Positions 35,132-44,200 are shown, counted from the stretch's first letter. The stretch is 64,000 nt of DNA from Streptomyces sp. MP131-18 (GCF_001984575.1 NZ_LZNS01000001.1:6421815-6485814), one strand, 5' to 3'. The notes: generated by a model from the letters alone, not told the origin. A program made the numbers and translations.

Positions 35132-38100
35132 CTAAGCCCGGCGTAGCCGGAAGGTGGCGCCCAGGGGGGTGTCGCCGAACGGCTCGCCGAGTGTGTCGTC
35201 GCCCGTTCCCTCGGCGAAGTCGGTCGCCAGCACCTCGCCGGCGATCAGCGCTTGGTGGTCGACGAGCGCGCGTTCGCTCTCGGGGTCGGTGGCCTGCCAG
35301 CGCACAACGATGCGGTCGGCCACTTCGAGGCCGCTGTTCTTCCTGGCGTCCTGGATCAGCCGGATCACCTCGCGGGCGAGCCCGGCGCGGCGCAACTCCG
35401 GCGTGATCTCCAGGTCGAGCGCCACCGTCGCACCCGGGTCCGAGGCCACCGACCAGCCCTCGCGGGGCGTTTCGGTGATGATGACCTCCTCGGCCGACAG
35501 CGGCACCAGCTCGCCGTTCACCTCGACCGCGGCCGTGCCCGCGCGCAGCGCGGCCGACAGCTCGGCGGCGTCCGCCTCCGCGATGGCGCGGGCGACCGGC
35601 TGCGTCTGCTTGCCGAAACGGCGGCCCAGCGCCCGGAAGTTGCCCTTGGCCGAGGTGTCGACCAGCGAGCCGCCCATCTCGGACAGCGCCGCGAGCGAGG
35701 CCACGTTCAGCTCGTCGGCGATCTGCTCCCGCAGGTCGTCGCCCAGCAGCTCGAAGCCCTGCGCGGCAACCAGCGCGCGGGACAGCGGCTGGCGCGTCTT
35801 CACGCCGGACTCGGCGCGCGTGGCCCGGCCCAGCTCGACGAGCCGCCGCGCCAGCAGCATGTCCCTGGAGAGGTCCGGGTCGACCAGGCCGGGATCGGCC
35901 GCGGGCCAGGAGGCCAGGTGCACCGAGTCGGGCGCGCCCGGCGTCACCGGCACGATCAGGTCCTGCCAGACCCGTTCTGTGATGAACGGGACCAGCGGGG
36001 CCATCAGCCGGGTGACCGTCTCCAGCACCTCGTGCAGCGTGCGCAGCGCGGCCGGGTCGCCCTGCCAGAAACGGCGGCGGGAACGGCGGACGTACCAGTT
36101 GGACAGGTCGTCGACGAACGTGGAGATCAGCTTGCCGGCGCGCTGGGTGTCGAAGTCGTCCATGGCCTTGGTGACCATGTCGACCAGCGCGTTCAGCTCG
36201 CTGAGCAGCCAGCGGTCGAGCAGCGGCCGGTCGGCCGGCGGCGGATCGGCCTCGCCCGGGGACCAGCCGGTGGTGCGCGCGTACAGCGCCTGGAAGGCGA
36301 CCGTGTTCCAGTAGGTGAGGAGCGTCTTGCGGACGACCTCCTGGATGGTGCCGTGCCCCACCCGGCGCGCCGCCCAGGGCGAGCCGCCGGCCGCCATGAA
36401 CCAGCGCACGGCGTCCGCGCCGTGCCGCTCCATCAGCGGGATGGGCTCCAGGATGTTGCCCAGGTGCTTGGACATCTTCCTGCCGTCCTCGGCGAGGATG
36501 TGGCCCAGGCAGACCACCGACTCGTACGAGGAGCGGTCGAAGACGAGGGTGCCGATCGCCATGAGTGTGTAGAACCAGCCGCGGGTCTGGTCGATGGCCT
36601 CGCAGATGTACTGGGCCGGGTAGTGGCGCTCGAACTCCTCGCGGTTGCGGTACGGATACCCCCACTGCGCGAACGGCATCGAGCCCGAGTCGTACCAGGC
36701 GTCGATGACCTCGGGGACCCGCCGGGCACTCCGCGCGCAGCCGTCCGTGGTGCACGCGAACGTGACCTCGTCGATGAACGGCCGGTGCGGGTCGAGCCCG
36801 GACTGGTCGGCGCCGGTCAGCTCGCTCAGCTCGGCCAGCGAACCGACGCAGGTCAGGTGGCCGTCGTCGCAGCGCCAGATGGGCAGCGGCGTGCCCCAGT
36901 AGCGGTTGCGGGACAGTGCCCAGTCCACATTGTTGGTCAGCCAGTCGCCGAACCGGCCGTGCTTGACCGAGTCCGGGTACCAGGCGGTCTTCTCGTTCTC
37001 CCGCAGCAGGGCGTCCTTGACCTGGGTGGTGCGGATGTACCAGGCCGGCTGTGCGTAGTACAGCAGCGGGGTGTGGCAGCGCCAGCAGTGCGGGTAGCTG
37101 TGCTCGTAGGCGAGGTGGCGGAACAGCAGCCCCCGTTCGCGCAGGTCGGCGACCAGCGCCTCGTCGGCCTTCTTGAAGAACTGGCCGCCCACCAGCGGCA
37201 GGGCCTCCTCGAAGGTGCCGTCCGCGCGCACCGGGCGCACCACGGGCAGCCCGTACCTGCGGCAGGTCAGCAGGTCGTCCTCGCCGAACGCGGGCGCCTG
37301 GTGCACCAGGCCGGTGCCGTCCTCGGTGGTGACGTAGTCGGCGGTCACCACGAAGTGCGCCTCTGCGCCGCCGAAGTCGACCAGCTCGAACGGGCGGCGG
37401 TAGGCCCAGCGTTCCATCTCGGCGCCGGTGAACGTCTGCCCGGTCTCGCGCCACTCCTCGCCGAGCGCCGCGGCGAGCAGCGGCCGCGCGACCACGAGAC
37501 GGCGCGCGCCGTCGGTGGCGACGGCGTAGGTGACGTCGGGGTGCACGGCGACGGCGGTGTTGGACACCAGCGTCCAGGGGGTGGTGGTCCACACCAGCAG
37601 ATCCGCCTCGCCCGCGAGCGGGCCGGAGAGCAGCGGCAGCCGGACGTACACCGAGGGGTCGACGACCGTCTCGTAGCCCTGCGCCAGCTCGTGGTCGGAA
37701 AGACCGGTCTCGCAGCGCGGGCACCAGGGCGCCACGCGGTGGTCCTGGACCAGCAGGCCCTTGCCGAAGATCTCCTTCAGCGACCACCACACCGACTCGA
37801 CATAGGCGGGGTCCATGGTGCGGTACGCGGCGTCCAGGTCCACCCAGTAGCCCATGCGCCGGGTCAGCTCGGCGAACGCGTCGGTGTGGCGGGTCACGGA
37901 CTCGCGGCACCTGGCGTTGAACTCGGCGATCCCGTACGCCTCGATGTCCTGCTTGCCGGTGAAGCCCAGCTCCTTCTCCACCGCCAGCTCCACGGGCAGG
38001 CCGTGGCAGTCCCAGCCGGCCTTGCGCGTGACGTGGAAGCCGCGCATCGTCCGGTAGCGGGGGAAGACGTCCTTGAACACCCGCGCCTCGATGTGGTGCG

Positions 38101-38272
38101 CGCCGGGCATCCCGTTCGCCGTGGGCGGCCCCTCGTAGAACACCCATTCCGGGCGTCCCTCCGACTGCGCGAGGCTGCGGGTGAACGTCTTGTTCTCCTG
38201 CCACAGGTCGAGCACGCCGTGCTCCAGGGCGGGCAGGTCGACCTGGGCTGGTACGGGGCGGTATTGCGTCAT
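35132..38272 (-). CDS. ileS: Isoleucine--tRNA ligase (eukaryote-like type)
   Basis: 1046-residue class I aminoacyl-tRNA synthetase. The HIGH-type motif reads NGMPGAHHI (about residues 53-61, final His-His), the editing domain includes VWTTTPWTLVSN, and the KMSKS motif is KMSKH (about residue 598). The C-terminal anticodon-binding region ends near AEGTGDDTLGE. This layout and the GAHH variant match the actinobacterial, eukaryote-like IleRS class, which is generally poorly inhibited by mupirocin. ATG 38272 has GGAGG 8 nt upstream. Longer in-frame starts run into the T-box leader and are wrong. Confidence 0.97.
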   Translation of the reverse strand: MTQYRPVPAQVDLPALEHGVLDLWQENKTFTRSLAQSEGRPEWVFYEGPPTANGMPGAHHIEARVFKDVFPRYRTMRGFHVTRKAGWDCHGLPVELAVEKELGFTGKQDIEAYGIAEFNARCRESVTRHTDAFAELTRRMGYWVDLDAAYRTMDPAYVESVWWSLKEIFGKGLLVQDHRVAPWCPRCETGLSDHELAQGYETVVDPSVYVRLPLLSGPLAGEADLLVWTTTPWTLVSNTAVAVHPDVTYAVATDGARRLVVARPLLAAALGEEWRETGQTFTGAEMERWAYRRPFELVDFGGAEAHFVVTADYVTTEDGTGLVHQAPAFGEDDLLTCRRYGLPVVRPVRADGTFEEALPLVGGQFFKKADEALVADLRERGLLFRHLAYEHSYPHCWRCHTPLLYYAQPAWYIRTTQVKDALLRENEKTAWYPDSVKHGRFGDWLTNNVDWALSRNRYWGTPLPIWRCDDGHLTCVGSLAELSELTGADQSGLDPHRPFIDEVTFACTTDGCARSARRVPEVIDAWYDSGSMPFAQWGYPYRNREEFERHYPAQYICEAIDQTRGWFYTLMAIGTLVFDRSSYESVVCLGHILAEDGRKMSKHLGNILEPIPLMERHGADAVRWFMAAGGSPWAARRVGHGTIQEVVRKTLLTYWNTVAFQALYARTTGWSPGEADPPPADRPLLDRWLLSELNALVDMVTKAMDDFDTQRAGKLISTFVDDLSNWYVRRSRRRFWQGDPAALRTLHEVLETVTRLMAPLVPFITERVWQDLIVPVTPGAPDSVHLASWPAADPGLVDPDLSRDMLLARRLVELGRATRAESGVKTRQPLSRALVAAQGFELLGDDLREQIADELNVASLAALSEMGGSLVDTSAKGNFRALGRRFGKQTQPVARAIAEADAAELSAALRAGTAAVEVNGELVPLSAEEVIITETPREGWSVASDPGATVALDLEITPELRRAGLAREVIRLIQDARKNSGLEVADRIVVRWQATDPESERALVDHQALIAGEVLATDFAEGTGDDTLGEPFGDTPLGATFRLRRA

Positions 38273-38546
38273 CGGATCGTCCTCCGGCGGACACACATGG
38301 CGTTCTCCGTCGGAGGGACGAGAGCGCGCTCCCGCGGTACCACCCTCCTTGGCCGGGTGCGCCGACCGTCGGCCGTGCCCCTGCCCCCTCATTGGGCCGC
38401 GGTGCCGGGTCTACTCGCTCGCGGTGAGCTTTCTGCCGGCGGCTCAGGGGTGATCTTCACGTCGCGCACGCCCCCGGGCTCACACCGTCCCCGGGTCGCT
38501 CGCGGCTGCGGACGACGCTACTCGTCCCCATCGCTGCCTTCCGCTT
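38273..38546 (-). promoter_or_regulatory. T-box riboswitch leader of ileS (isoleucine specifier AUC)
   Basis: On the minus strand the exact T-box core AGGGTGGTACCGCG lies at 38346-38333; its TGGT can pair with the ACCA end of uncharged tRNA-Ile. Upstream, the 5' stem includes GATGGGGACGAGTAG, and ATC at 38454-38452 within GTGAAGATCACC is the specifier codon for isoleucine. Downstream, CCTCCG close to the T-box can pair with the CGGAGG ribosome site of ileS, so uncharged tRNA would free translation rather than stop transcription. The ileS ATG follows at 38272. T-box control of actinobacterial ileS is established knowledge; the fold is inferred by eye. Confidence 0.9.
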
Positions 38547-38551
38547 CGACC

Positions 38552-38557
38552 AGTGTA
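38552..38557 (-). promoter_or_regulatory. -10 box for the ileS T-box transcript
   Basis: TACACT on the minus strand lies just before the leader's first stem, placing the transcript start near 38546. The -35 region is weak. Between here and the next gene at 38715 (plus) I see no further feature. Confidence 0.5.
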
Positions 38558-38714
38558 CGGGCCGCCGCGGAGCGGTGGTGACCGGTTATCCGGCCGCCGG
38601 GCGGGGCACAACGCAGGGAGACCGGCGCGCCCCCGTTGCCGCGCCTCCCCAGTCGATTTATCGTTCCGGTCACGATTCGCGAGCAAGATCACACTATGTG
38701 AAGGGGCCGCCGCC

Positions 38715-39251
38715 ATGGTGGCAGCGAAGAAGTCGGCCAGGAAGACGTCGCAGGACGGGCAGACAGGAGCCAAGAAGGTGGCAGCGAAGAAGAGCACCGC
38801 GGACGAGCCGTCCACCCCTGTTTCGACCGCCCGCACGGCGGCCCCGGCCGACCCCGGTGACCTGGCCGTCCGCACCGGCGAGGACCCGTGGACCGCGGAG
38901 GAGGCCGAGGAGGCCAGGGACGCGCTGACGGCCGAGGCCGACCGGCTGCGTGCCGAGATCACCGCCTCCGAGGAGGCCCTGACCGGGCTCATGCGCGACT
39001 CGGGCGACGGCGCCGGGGACGACCAGGCCGACACCGGCACCAAGAACGTGACCCGCGAGCACGAGATGGCCCTGGCCTCCAACGCGCGCGAGATGCTGTA
39101 CCAGACGGAGCGCGCGCTCCAGCGGCTCGAAGCCGGCACCTACGGCCTGTGCGAGAACTGCGGGCAGCCGATCGGCAAGGCGCGGATGCAGGTCTTCCCG
39201 CGGGCCACGCTGTGTGTGGACTGCAAGCAGAAGCAGGAACGGCGGTTCTGA
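38715..39251 (+). CDS. TraR/DksA family zinc-finger protein
   Basis: 178 residues. A Lys/Ala-rich N-terminus (AAKKSARK, AAKKSTAD repeats, about 1-30), a helical region (about 50-145) and a C-terminal four-Cys zinc finger CENCGQP...LCVDCKQKQ. DksA relatives enter the RNA polymerase secondary channel; the acidic coiled-coil tip of true DksA is not obvious, and the basic tail resembles histone-like extensions of actinobacterial proteins. ATG 38715 follows GAAGGGG. lspA follows 42 bases later with its own start signal. Confidence 0.88.
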   Translation: MVAAKKSARKTSQDGQTGAKKVAAKKSTADEPSTPVSTARTAAPADPGDLAVRTGEDPWTAEEAEEARDALTAEADRLRAEITASEEALTGLMRDSGDGAGDDQADTGTKNVTREHEMALASNAREMLYQTERALQRLEAGTYGLCENCGQPIGKARMQVFPRATLCVDCKQKQERRF

Positions 39252-39281
39252 CGGATTTCCGGTGATCGCACTGGCGTGGCG

Positions 39282-39287
39282 TACCCT
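39282..39287 (+). promoter_or_regulatory. Leaderless-type -10 box for lspA
   Basis: TACCCT is followed by exactly 6 nt and GTG 39294. It also argues against the in-frame GTG at 39276, which would lie upstream of the -10. Confidence 0.55.
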
Positions 39288-39293
39288 CATCAC

Positions 39294-39902
39294 GTGAGCG
39301 AGGCGGAGAGGACCATCGAGACACCTGACGACCCCGAGAAGGCGGCCGGGGCGGCCGGGGCGGCGGGGACCGGCGAGCCGGCGCGGGTGGCCGACGAGGA
39401 CGGGACCGCGGACCGCGGGCCGCGGCGGGTCATGGTGCTGGCCGGGGTCGCCGCGTTCGCCTATGCGCTGGACCTCATCACCAAGATCATGACGGTGGAG
39501 TGGCTGGAGAACGAGCCGCCCGTCGAGGTCTTCGGCGAATGGCTCCAGTTCAGGGCCGTGCGCAACGGCGGAGCGGCGTTCGGTATCGGCGAGGCGCTGA
39601 CCGTCGTCTTCACCTGCATCGCCGCCGCCGTCATCGTCGTGATCATCCGGCTGGCCAGGAAGCTGTACAGCACGCCGTGGGCCATCGCCCTCGGGCTGCT
39701 GCTCGGCGGCGCCCTCGGCAACCTCACCGACCGGCTGCTGCGCGCGCCCGGCGCGCTGGAGGGTCACGTGGTGGACTTCATCGCGCCGAAGCACTTCGCG
39801 GTGTTCAACCTTGCGGACTCCGCGATCGTGTGCGGCGGCATCCTGATCGTTCTGCTCTCCTTCCGCGGCCTCGATCCCGACGGCACCGTGCACCGGGACT
39901 GA
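39294..39902 (+). CDS. lspA: Lipoprotein signal peptidase (signal peptidase II)
   Basis: 202-residue membrane aspartyl protease that cuts signal peptides from prolipoproteins. An acidic, disordered N-terminus of about 45 residues precedes four membrane helices. The catalytic motifs are GNLTDRL and FNLADSAI, each with an active-site Asp, and VRNGGAAFGIG is the conserved substrate loop. GTG 39294 is preferred because of the TACCCT box 6 nt upstream. rluD follows after 24 bases. Confidence 0.95.
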   Translation: MSEAERTIETPDDPEKAAGAAGAAGTGEPARVADEDGTADRGPRRVMVLAGVAAFAYALDLITKIMTVEWLENEPPVEVFGEWLQFRAVRNGGAAFGIGEALTVVFTCIAAAVIVVIIRLARKLYSTPWAIALGLLLGGALGNLTDRLLRAPGALEGHVVDFIAPKHFAVFNLADSAIVCGGILIVLLSFRGLDPDGTVHRD

Positions 39903-39914
39903 CCGGCCGTCCGG

Positions 39915-39920
39915 CATACT
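39915..39920 (+). promoter_or_regulatory. Leaderless-type -10 box for the pseudouridine synthase gene
   Basis: CATACT sits 6 nt before GTG 39927. It lies in the short lspA-rluD gap, so the gene may be read both from lspA and from here. Confidence 0.4.
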
Positions 39921-39926
39921 CGTCGG

Positions 39927-40868
39927 GTGAACACCCTTCCCGAGACCCGCGCACTGCCCGTACCGGAGGGACTTGAGGGGGAGCGTGTCGACGCCGCCCT
40001 CGCCCGTATGCTCGGCTTTTCCCGCACCAAGGCCGCGGAGCTGGCCGCCGCGGGCAAGGTCAGGCTCGACGGCGCGGAGGTGGGCAAGTCGGAGCGGGTC
40101 ACCGGTGGTTCGTGGATCGAGGTGGAGATGCCGCCGCCCCCGACCCCGGTGCGGGTCGTGGCGGAGCCCGTCGAGGGCATGGAGATCGTCCACGACGACC
40201 AGGACCTCGTCGTCGTCGACAAGCCGGTCGGCGTCGCCGCGCACCCGAGCCCCGGCTGGAGCGGGCGCACCGTCATCGGCGGCCTCGCCGCCGCCGGCTT
40301 CCGCGTCGCCACCTCGGGCGCCGCCGAGCGTCAGGGCATCGTCCACCGCCTCGACGTCGGCACCTCGGGGCTGATGGTCGTGGCCAAGTCCGAGACGGCG
40401 TACTCGCGGCTGAAGCAGCAGTTCCGCGACCGGACCGTCGACAAGCACTACCACACCCTCGTGCAGGGCCACCCCGACCCGCTCAGCGGCACCATCGACG
40501 CCCCGGTCGGGCGGCATCCGCAGGCCGACTACAAGTGGGCGGTCACCGCCGACGGCAAGCCCGCCGTCACCCACTACGACCTGATCGAGGCGTTCCGCGG
40601 CAGCAGCCTCCTGGACGTCAAGCTGGAGACCGGCCGCACCCACCAGATCCGGGTGCACATGGCCGCGCACCGGCACCCCTGCGTCGGCGACCTCACCTAC
40701 GGGGCCGACCCGACGCTGGCCAAGCGACTGGGCCTGACCAGGCAGTGGCTGCACGCGGTGCGGCTGGGGTTCGCGCACCCGGCGGACGGGCAGTGGGCCG
40801 AATTCTCCTCCGGCTACCCGGCCGACCTGGACTCCGCGCTGGAGACGCTGCGCGCGGAGAGCGCGTAG
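39927..40868 (+). CDS. RluA family pseudouridine synthase (RluD-like)
   Basis: 313 residues. An N-terminal S4 RNA-binding domain (about 12-75, RVDAALARMLGFSRTKAAELAAAGKVRLDG) precedes the catalytic domain. The active-site Asp is D143 in VHRLDVGTSGLMVVAK; LVVVDKPVGVAAHPS and LETGRTHQIRVHMA are family motifs. RluD-type enzymes modify uridines in helix 69 of 23S rRNA; the exact target here is inferred. It converges on the MscS gene with only 11 bases between the stops and no clear hairpin. Confidence 0.94.
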   Translation: MNTLPETRALPVPEGLEGERVDAALARMLGFSRTKAAELAAAGKVRLDGAEVGKSERVTGGSWIEVEMPPPPTPVRVVAEPVEGMEIVHDDQDLVVVDKPVGVAAHPSPGWSGRTVIGGLAAAGFRVATSGAAERQGIVHRLDVGTSGLMVVAKSETAYSRLKQQFRDRTVDKHYHTLVQGHPDPLSGTIDAPVGRHPQADYKWAVTADGKPAVTHYDLIEAFRGSSLLDVKLETGRTHQIRVHMAAHRHPCVGDLTYGADPTLAKRLGLTRQWLHAVRLGFAHPADGQWAEFSSGYPADLDSALETLRAESA

Positions 40869-40879
40869 GGGGCGGCCCC

Positions 40880-41941
40880 TCAGGTCTCCGCGCCGGGCGC
40901 CGCCGGGGGGAGCGCGGCGGGTGAGGTGGCGACGCGGGGCAGCGCGTAGGGGTGCTTCTCACGCAGCCACGTGATCAGCTCCTCGCGGACCGCGCAGCGC
41001 AGCGTCCAGACGTCGTCCGCGTTCCTGGCGGACATCGCGGCGCGCACCTCGATCGTCGTCGGGGTGGTGTCGGTGACGACCAGGCTCCACTGGCGGCCGT
41101 CCCAGTCCTTGCGGCCAAGCAGGTACTCCTGGAGCCGCTTGCGCAGGTCGGTGATCGGGGCCGAGTGGTCGAGGTGCAGGAAGATCGTGCCGGTGATCTC
41201 GTGCCCGCCGCGGGACCAGTTCTCGTACGGCTTGCTGTTGAAGTAGGACACCGGCATGGTCAGCCGCCGGTCGTCCCAGATCCGCACGGTGAGGAACGCC
41301 AGCGATATCTCCTCGACGGTGCCCCACTCGCCGTCGACCACGACGGTGTCGCCGATGCGTACCGAGTCGCCGAACGCGACCTGGAGGCCGGCGAACAGGT
41401 TGCTCAGCATGGACTGGGCGGCGACACCGGCGATGATGCCGATGACGCCGGCGGAGGCCAGCATCGAGGCGCCGAGGGCGCGCAGCCCGGGGAACAGCAG
41501 CAGGATGGCCACGGCCGTGGCGACGACCGCCAGGATGCTGGTCACCACGCGGCGGATCATCGCCAGCTGCGTCCTGAACTGCCGCACCCGGGCCAGATCG
41601 GTGGTGCGGGCCGCGTAGGTGGCCAGCGAGTTCTCCGCGACGGCGTTCGCCGCCCTTATCGTCAGCCAGGCCGCGGAGAAGATGGTGACCGTCGCGAGGA
41701 GGCTCTGGATGATGTCGTCCCGCTTCAGCTCCAGATCGAACGCGTCGTACGCGATCTGCACGGCGGCCGAGGCGAGCAGCACCTGCAACGGCAGCTGGCA
41801 GCGCCGCATGAGGCCCCACACCCTGGTGTCCGGGTGGCGCCGGTCCGCCGCGCGCAGGGCGCGGTCGATCAGCCAGCCGATGACCAGCGTGAGCGCGATG
41901 GTGCCGCCGATGACCAGGAGTGGTCGCAGCACGTCGTCCAT
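40880..41941 (-). CDS. Small-conductance mechanosensitive ion channel (MscS family)
   Basis: 353 residues. Three or four N-terminal membrane helices are followed by the pore helix region (about 160-195, GLRALGASMLASAGVIGIIAGVAAQ) and the MscS beta domain with VAFGDSVRIGDTVVVDGEWGTVEEI. A soluble C-terminal domain completes it. These channels release solutes after osmotic downshock. ATG 41941 follows AAGGAG; TAACCT about 35 bases further upstream is a likely -10. The 129-base gap to the divergent hydrolase gene includes CCAGCC-G-GGCTGG. Confidence 0.93.
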   Translation of the reverse strand: MDDVLRPLLVIGGTIALTLVIGWLIDRALRAADRRHPDTRVWGLMRRCQLPLQVLLASAAVQIAYDAFDLELKRDDIIQSLLATVTIFSAAWLTIRAANAVAENSLATYAARTTDLARVRQFRTQLAMIRRVVTSILAVVATAVAILLLFPGLRALGASMLASAGVIGIIAGVAAQSMLSNLFAGLQVAFGDSVRIGDTVVVDGEWGTVEEISLAFLTVRIWDDRRLTMPVSYFNSKPYENWSRGGHEITGTIFLHLDHSAPITDLRKRLQEYLLGRKDWDGRQWSLVVTDTTPTTIEVRAAMSARNADDVWTLRCAVREELITWLREKHPYALPRVATSPAALPPAAPGAET

Positions 41942-42070
41942 GGGATCTCTCAGCTCCTTGGTTGCCTGCTTCCGACCGCAAGGTTAGCCAGCCGGGCTGG
42001 CAGGATGGGCGGCCGAGAACCCCTCGAACCCCGCAAACCCCTGCGTATTACCGGAAGGTCAGTCGAGACC

Positions 42071-42652
42071 GTGAGTCATGTCATGCTTCTGCACTCCGCG
42101 TACGGGCTGCGGCCCGCCGTGCTCGCCGCCGCGGACCGGCTCCGGGCGGCCGGGCACCAGGTGCTCACCCCCGACCTCTACGACGGGCGGACCACCGGGA
42201 CCGTCGAGGAGGGAATGGCCGTCAAGGACGAGATCGGCACCGAGGAGCTGCTGCGGCGGGCCGTCGCCGCCGCCGCGCCGCACTCGGACGCCGGCCTGGT
42301 GTACGCGGGCTTCTCGCTGGGCGCCTCCCTCGCCCAGACCGTCGCGCTCGGCGACGCAAGGGCCGCCGGGCTGCTGCTGTTCCACGGCACGGGGGACGTT
42401 GCGGACGACGCCTCGGCGGACGGGCTGCCGGTGCAGCTGCACGTGGCCGACCCCGACCCGTTCGAGCCCCACGACTGGCTGAACGCGTGGTACCTGCGGA
42501 TGCGGCGGGCCGGGACGGACGTGGAGGTGTTCCGGTACCAGGGCGCCGGCCACGTGTACACCGACCCGGAGCTCGCTGACTGGGACGAAGAGGCCGCCGA
42601 ACGCACCTGGCGGACGGCGCTCGGCTTCCTCGCCTCGTTCGGCGAGGGCTAG
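42071..42652 (+). CDS. Dienelactone hydrolase family protein
   Basis: 193-residue alpha/beta hydrolase. LTPDLYDGRTTGTVEEG, the nucleophile elbow GFSLGASLAQ (Ser in place of the Cys of classic dienelactone hydrolase), and the late Asp (DPDPFEPHDW) and His (GAGHVYTDPEL) complete a triad. The substrate is unknown. GTG 42071 is preceded by GGAAGG; an ATG four codons later is a possible alternative. It converges on the kinase gene with a 35-base gap. Confidence 0.9.
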   Translation: MSHVMLLHSAYGLRPAVLAAADRLRAAGHQVLTPDLYDGRTTGTVEEGMAVKDEIGTEELLRRAVAAAAPHSDAGLVYAGFSLGASLAQTVALGDARAAGLLLFHGTGDVADDASADGLPVQLHVADPDPFEPHDWLNAWYLRMRRAGTDVEVFRYQGAGHVYTDPELADWDEEAAERTWRTALGFLASFGEG

Positions 42653-42687
42653 GGCCAGGGCTTGGAGGCGAAGGCCAGGGCCGCGGC

Positions 42688-44175
42688 TCAGTCCTCCTCG
42701 CAGCGCCCGCTGCCGCCGTCCATGGGGTGGCAGATCAGATCGGCGTCGCCGGGGGAGTCGCTGAGGTAGCGGCCCACGCAGGCGTTGCCGTCGGTCAGGC
42801 CGTGTTCGGCGCAGAACTCCACCGCATCGGTGCCGTCCTCGAAGTCGTCGGAGACGTAGATCACCCAGTAGCCGGGGTTCAGCGAGGCGTAGTCGTCGCT
42901 GAGCAGGACGTCGGCCTCGGGCACCGAGGCACGGATCGCGGCCAGCCGCTGGTCGCGGACCTCGGTGCCGGTGGCGACCGGCTCGGAGAACAGCTGGGCG
43001 ATCCACGTACCGGGGTCGAGGTCGCCCGGCGCGGGGTCGGTCTCGCGTGGCGGCTCTGCGGTGGGCTCCTCGCTCGCTTCCCCGGTGGGGTCCCCGGTGG
43101 GATCCTCGGACGGCGGTGGCTCGGCGGTGTCCGAGGGCGTGGGTGTGGGGCCGTCGGAGCCGTTGGCCTCGGTGCCGCCGCCCGGCAGCACGAGCGCGGC
43201 GGTGATGCCGCCGGCCAGCAGCACCGCGCCCGCGGCGATGCCGGCGACCAGCGCGGAACGGGAGCGGCCGCGCGCCGGCGGGACCGCGTTCGTCCCGGTC
43301 GGCGCATACGCCCACGCCGCCTGTGGGGTCTGGGGGGTCGGCGGCGGGGCCTGGGCCTGGGCCAGCATCGCGTCGAGCCGGGCGGCGTCCGGGCGGGCGG
43401 CTGGGTCCTTGACGAGCAGGATTCTGAGCACGTCCCCGAGCGGCCCCGACCTGACCGGCGGTGGCACCGGGTCCTCCAGCACCGCGGACAGGGTGGCCAG
43501 GGTGGTCCCGCGGCGCAGGGGGCTGTAGCCCTCGGTGAGGACGTACAGCATGACGCCCAGGGACCACAGGTCGGCCGCGGGGTGGTCGGGGGCGCCGCGG
43601 ATACGTTCCGGCGCGATGTACTCGGGGGAGCCGACGATGCCGCCGGTGACGGTCAGCGAGGTGGAGCCGGCGACCGCGGCGATCCCGAAGTCGGTCAGCA
43701 CCGCGGAGGAGCCGCCGTCGCGCAGCAGCACGTTCGCCGGTTTGACGTCGCGGTGGTGGATTCCGGCGGCGTGCGCGGCGCGCAGTCCGGCGAGCACGTC
43801 GCGGCCCAGGCGGATGGCCTCGGCGGGCGGCAGCGGCCCGCGGCGCGCCAGGGCTTCCAGGCTGTTGCCCGGCAGCAGCTCCATGACCAGCCAGGGATGC
43901 GGCTCGATGTCGACGATGTGGTAGATCCGCACCACGTTCGGGTGGTCGATGCGGGCGAGGGCGCGCGCCTCGCGCAGCACGCGCTCCCGCAGGGTGCGTT
44001 CCGCGTCAGGGCCCGAACGGGCCATCTGATCGGCGGGCCGCACCTCCTTGAGGGCGACCTCGCGGTGCAGCGCGAGGTCGCGGGCCCGCCACACGGTACC
44101 CATGCCGCCGGCCCCGAGCCGCGCGAGCAACTCGAAGCGGTCGTCGATGATCTGTCCCGGCTGCGCCCCTGCCAC
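42688..44175 (-). CDS. Membrane Ser/Thr protein kinase without PASTA domains
   Basis: 495 residues. The N-terminal kinase domain (about 8-260) shows LGAGGMGTVWRA, the Lys in VALKEV, HHRDVKPANVLL and LTDFGIAAV, all complete. A short Ala/Pro-rich linker precedes one membrane helix (about 310-332). Outside, a Pro/Thr/Glu-rich stretch (about 340-385) leads to a roughly 110-residue domain with four Cys. No PASTA repeats are present, so it is not a PknB-type muropeptide sensor. GTG 44175 is chosen because TAGGCT lies exactly 6 nt upstream; GTG 44181 directly abuts that box. Confidence 0.92.
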   Translation of the reverse strand: MAGAQPGQIIDDRFELLARLGAGGMGTVWRARDLALHREVALKEVRPADQMARSGPDAERTLRERVLREARALARIDHPNVVRIYHIVDIEPHPWLVMELLPGNSLEALARRGPLPPAEAIRLGRDVLAGLRAAHAAGIHHRDVKPANVLLRDGGSSAVLTDFGIAAVAGSTSLTVTGGIVGSPEYIAPERIRGAPDHPAADLWSLGVMLYVLTEGYSPLRRGTTLATLSAVLEDPVPPPVRSGPLGDVLRILLVKDPAARPDAARLDAMLAQAQAPPPTPQTPQAAWAYAPTGTNAVPPARGRSRSALVAGIAAGAVLLAGGITAALVLPGGGTEANGSDGPTPTPSDTAEPPPSEDPTGDPTGEASEEPTAEPPRETDPAPGDLDPGTWIAQLFSEPVATGTEVRDQRLAAIRASVPEADVLLSDDYASLNPGYWVIYVSDDFEDGTDAVEFCAEHGLTDGNACVGRYLSDSPGDADLICHPMDGGSGRCEED

Positions 44176-44181
44176 GGCCAC

Positions 44182-44187
44182 AGCCTA
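44182..44187 (-). promoter_or_regulatory. Leaderless-type -10 box for the kinase gene
   Basis: TAGGCT on the minus strand is followed by GTGGCC and then GTG 44175, giving the 6-nt spacing seen before metF and lspA. Confidence 0.5.
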
Positions 44188-44200
44188 CGGAACGAGCGGC

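Noticed and set aside
38273..38392. N-terminal extension of IleRS to 38392
   Set aside because: The extension crosses the T-box core and leader stem, and ATG 38272 has a good ribosome site.
39276..39902. lspA start at GTG 39276
   Set aside because: It lies upstream of the TACCCT box and has no ribosome site; GTG 39294 fits the leaderless spacing.
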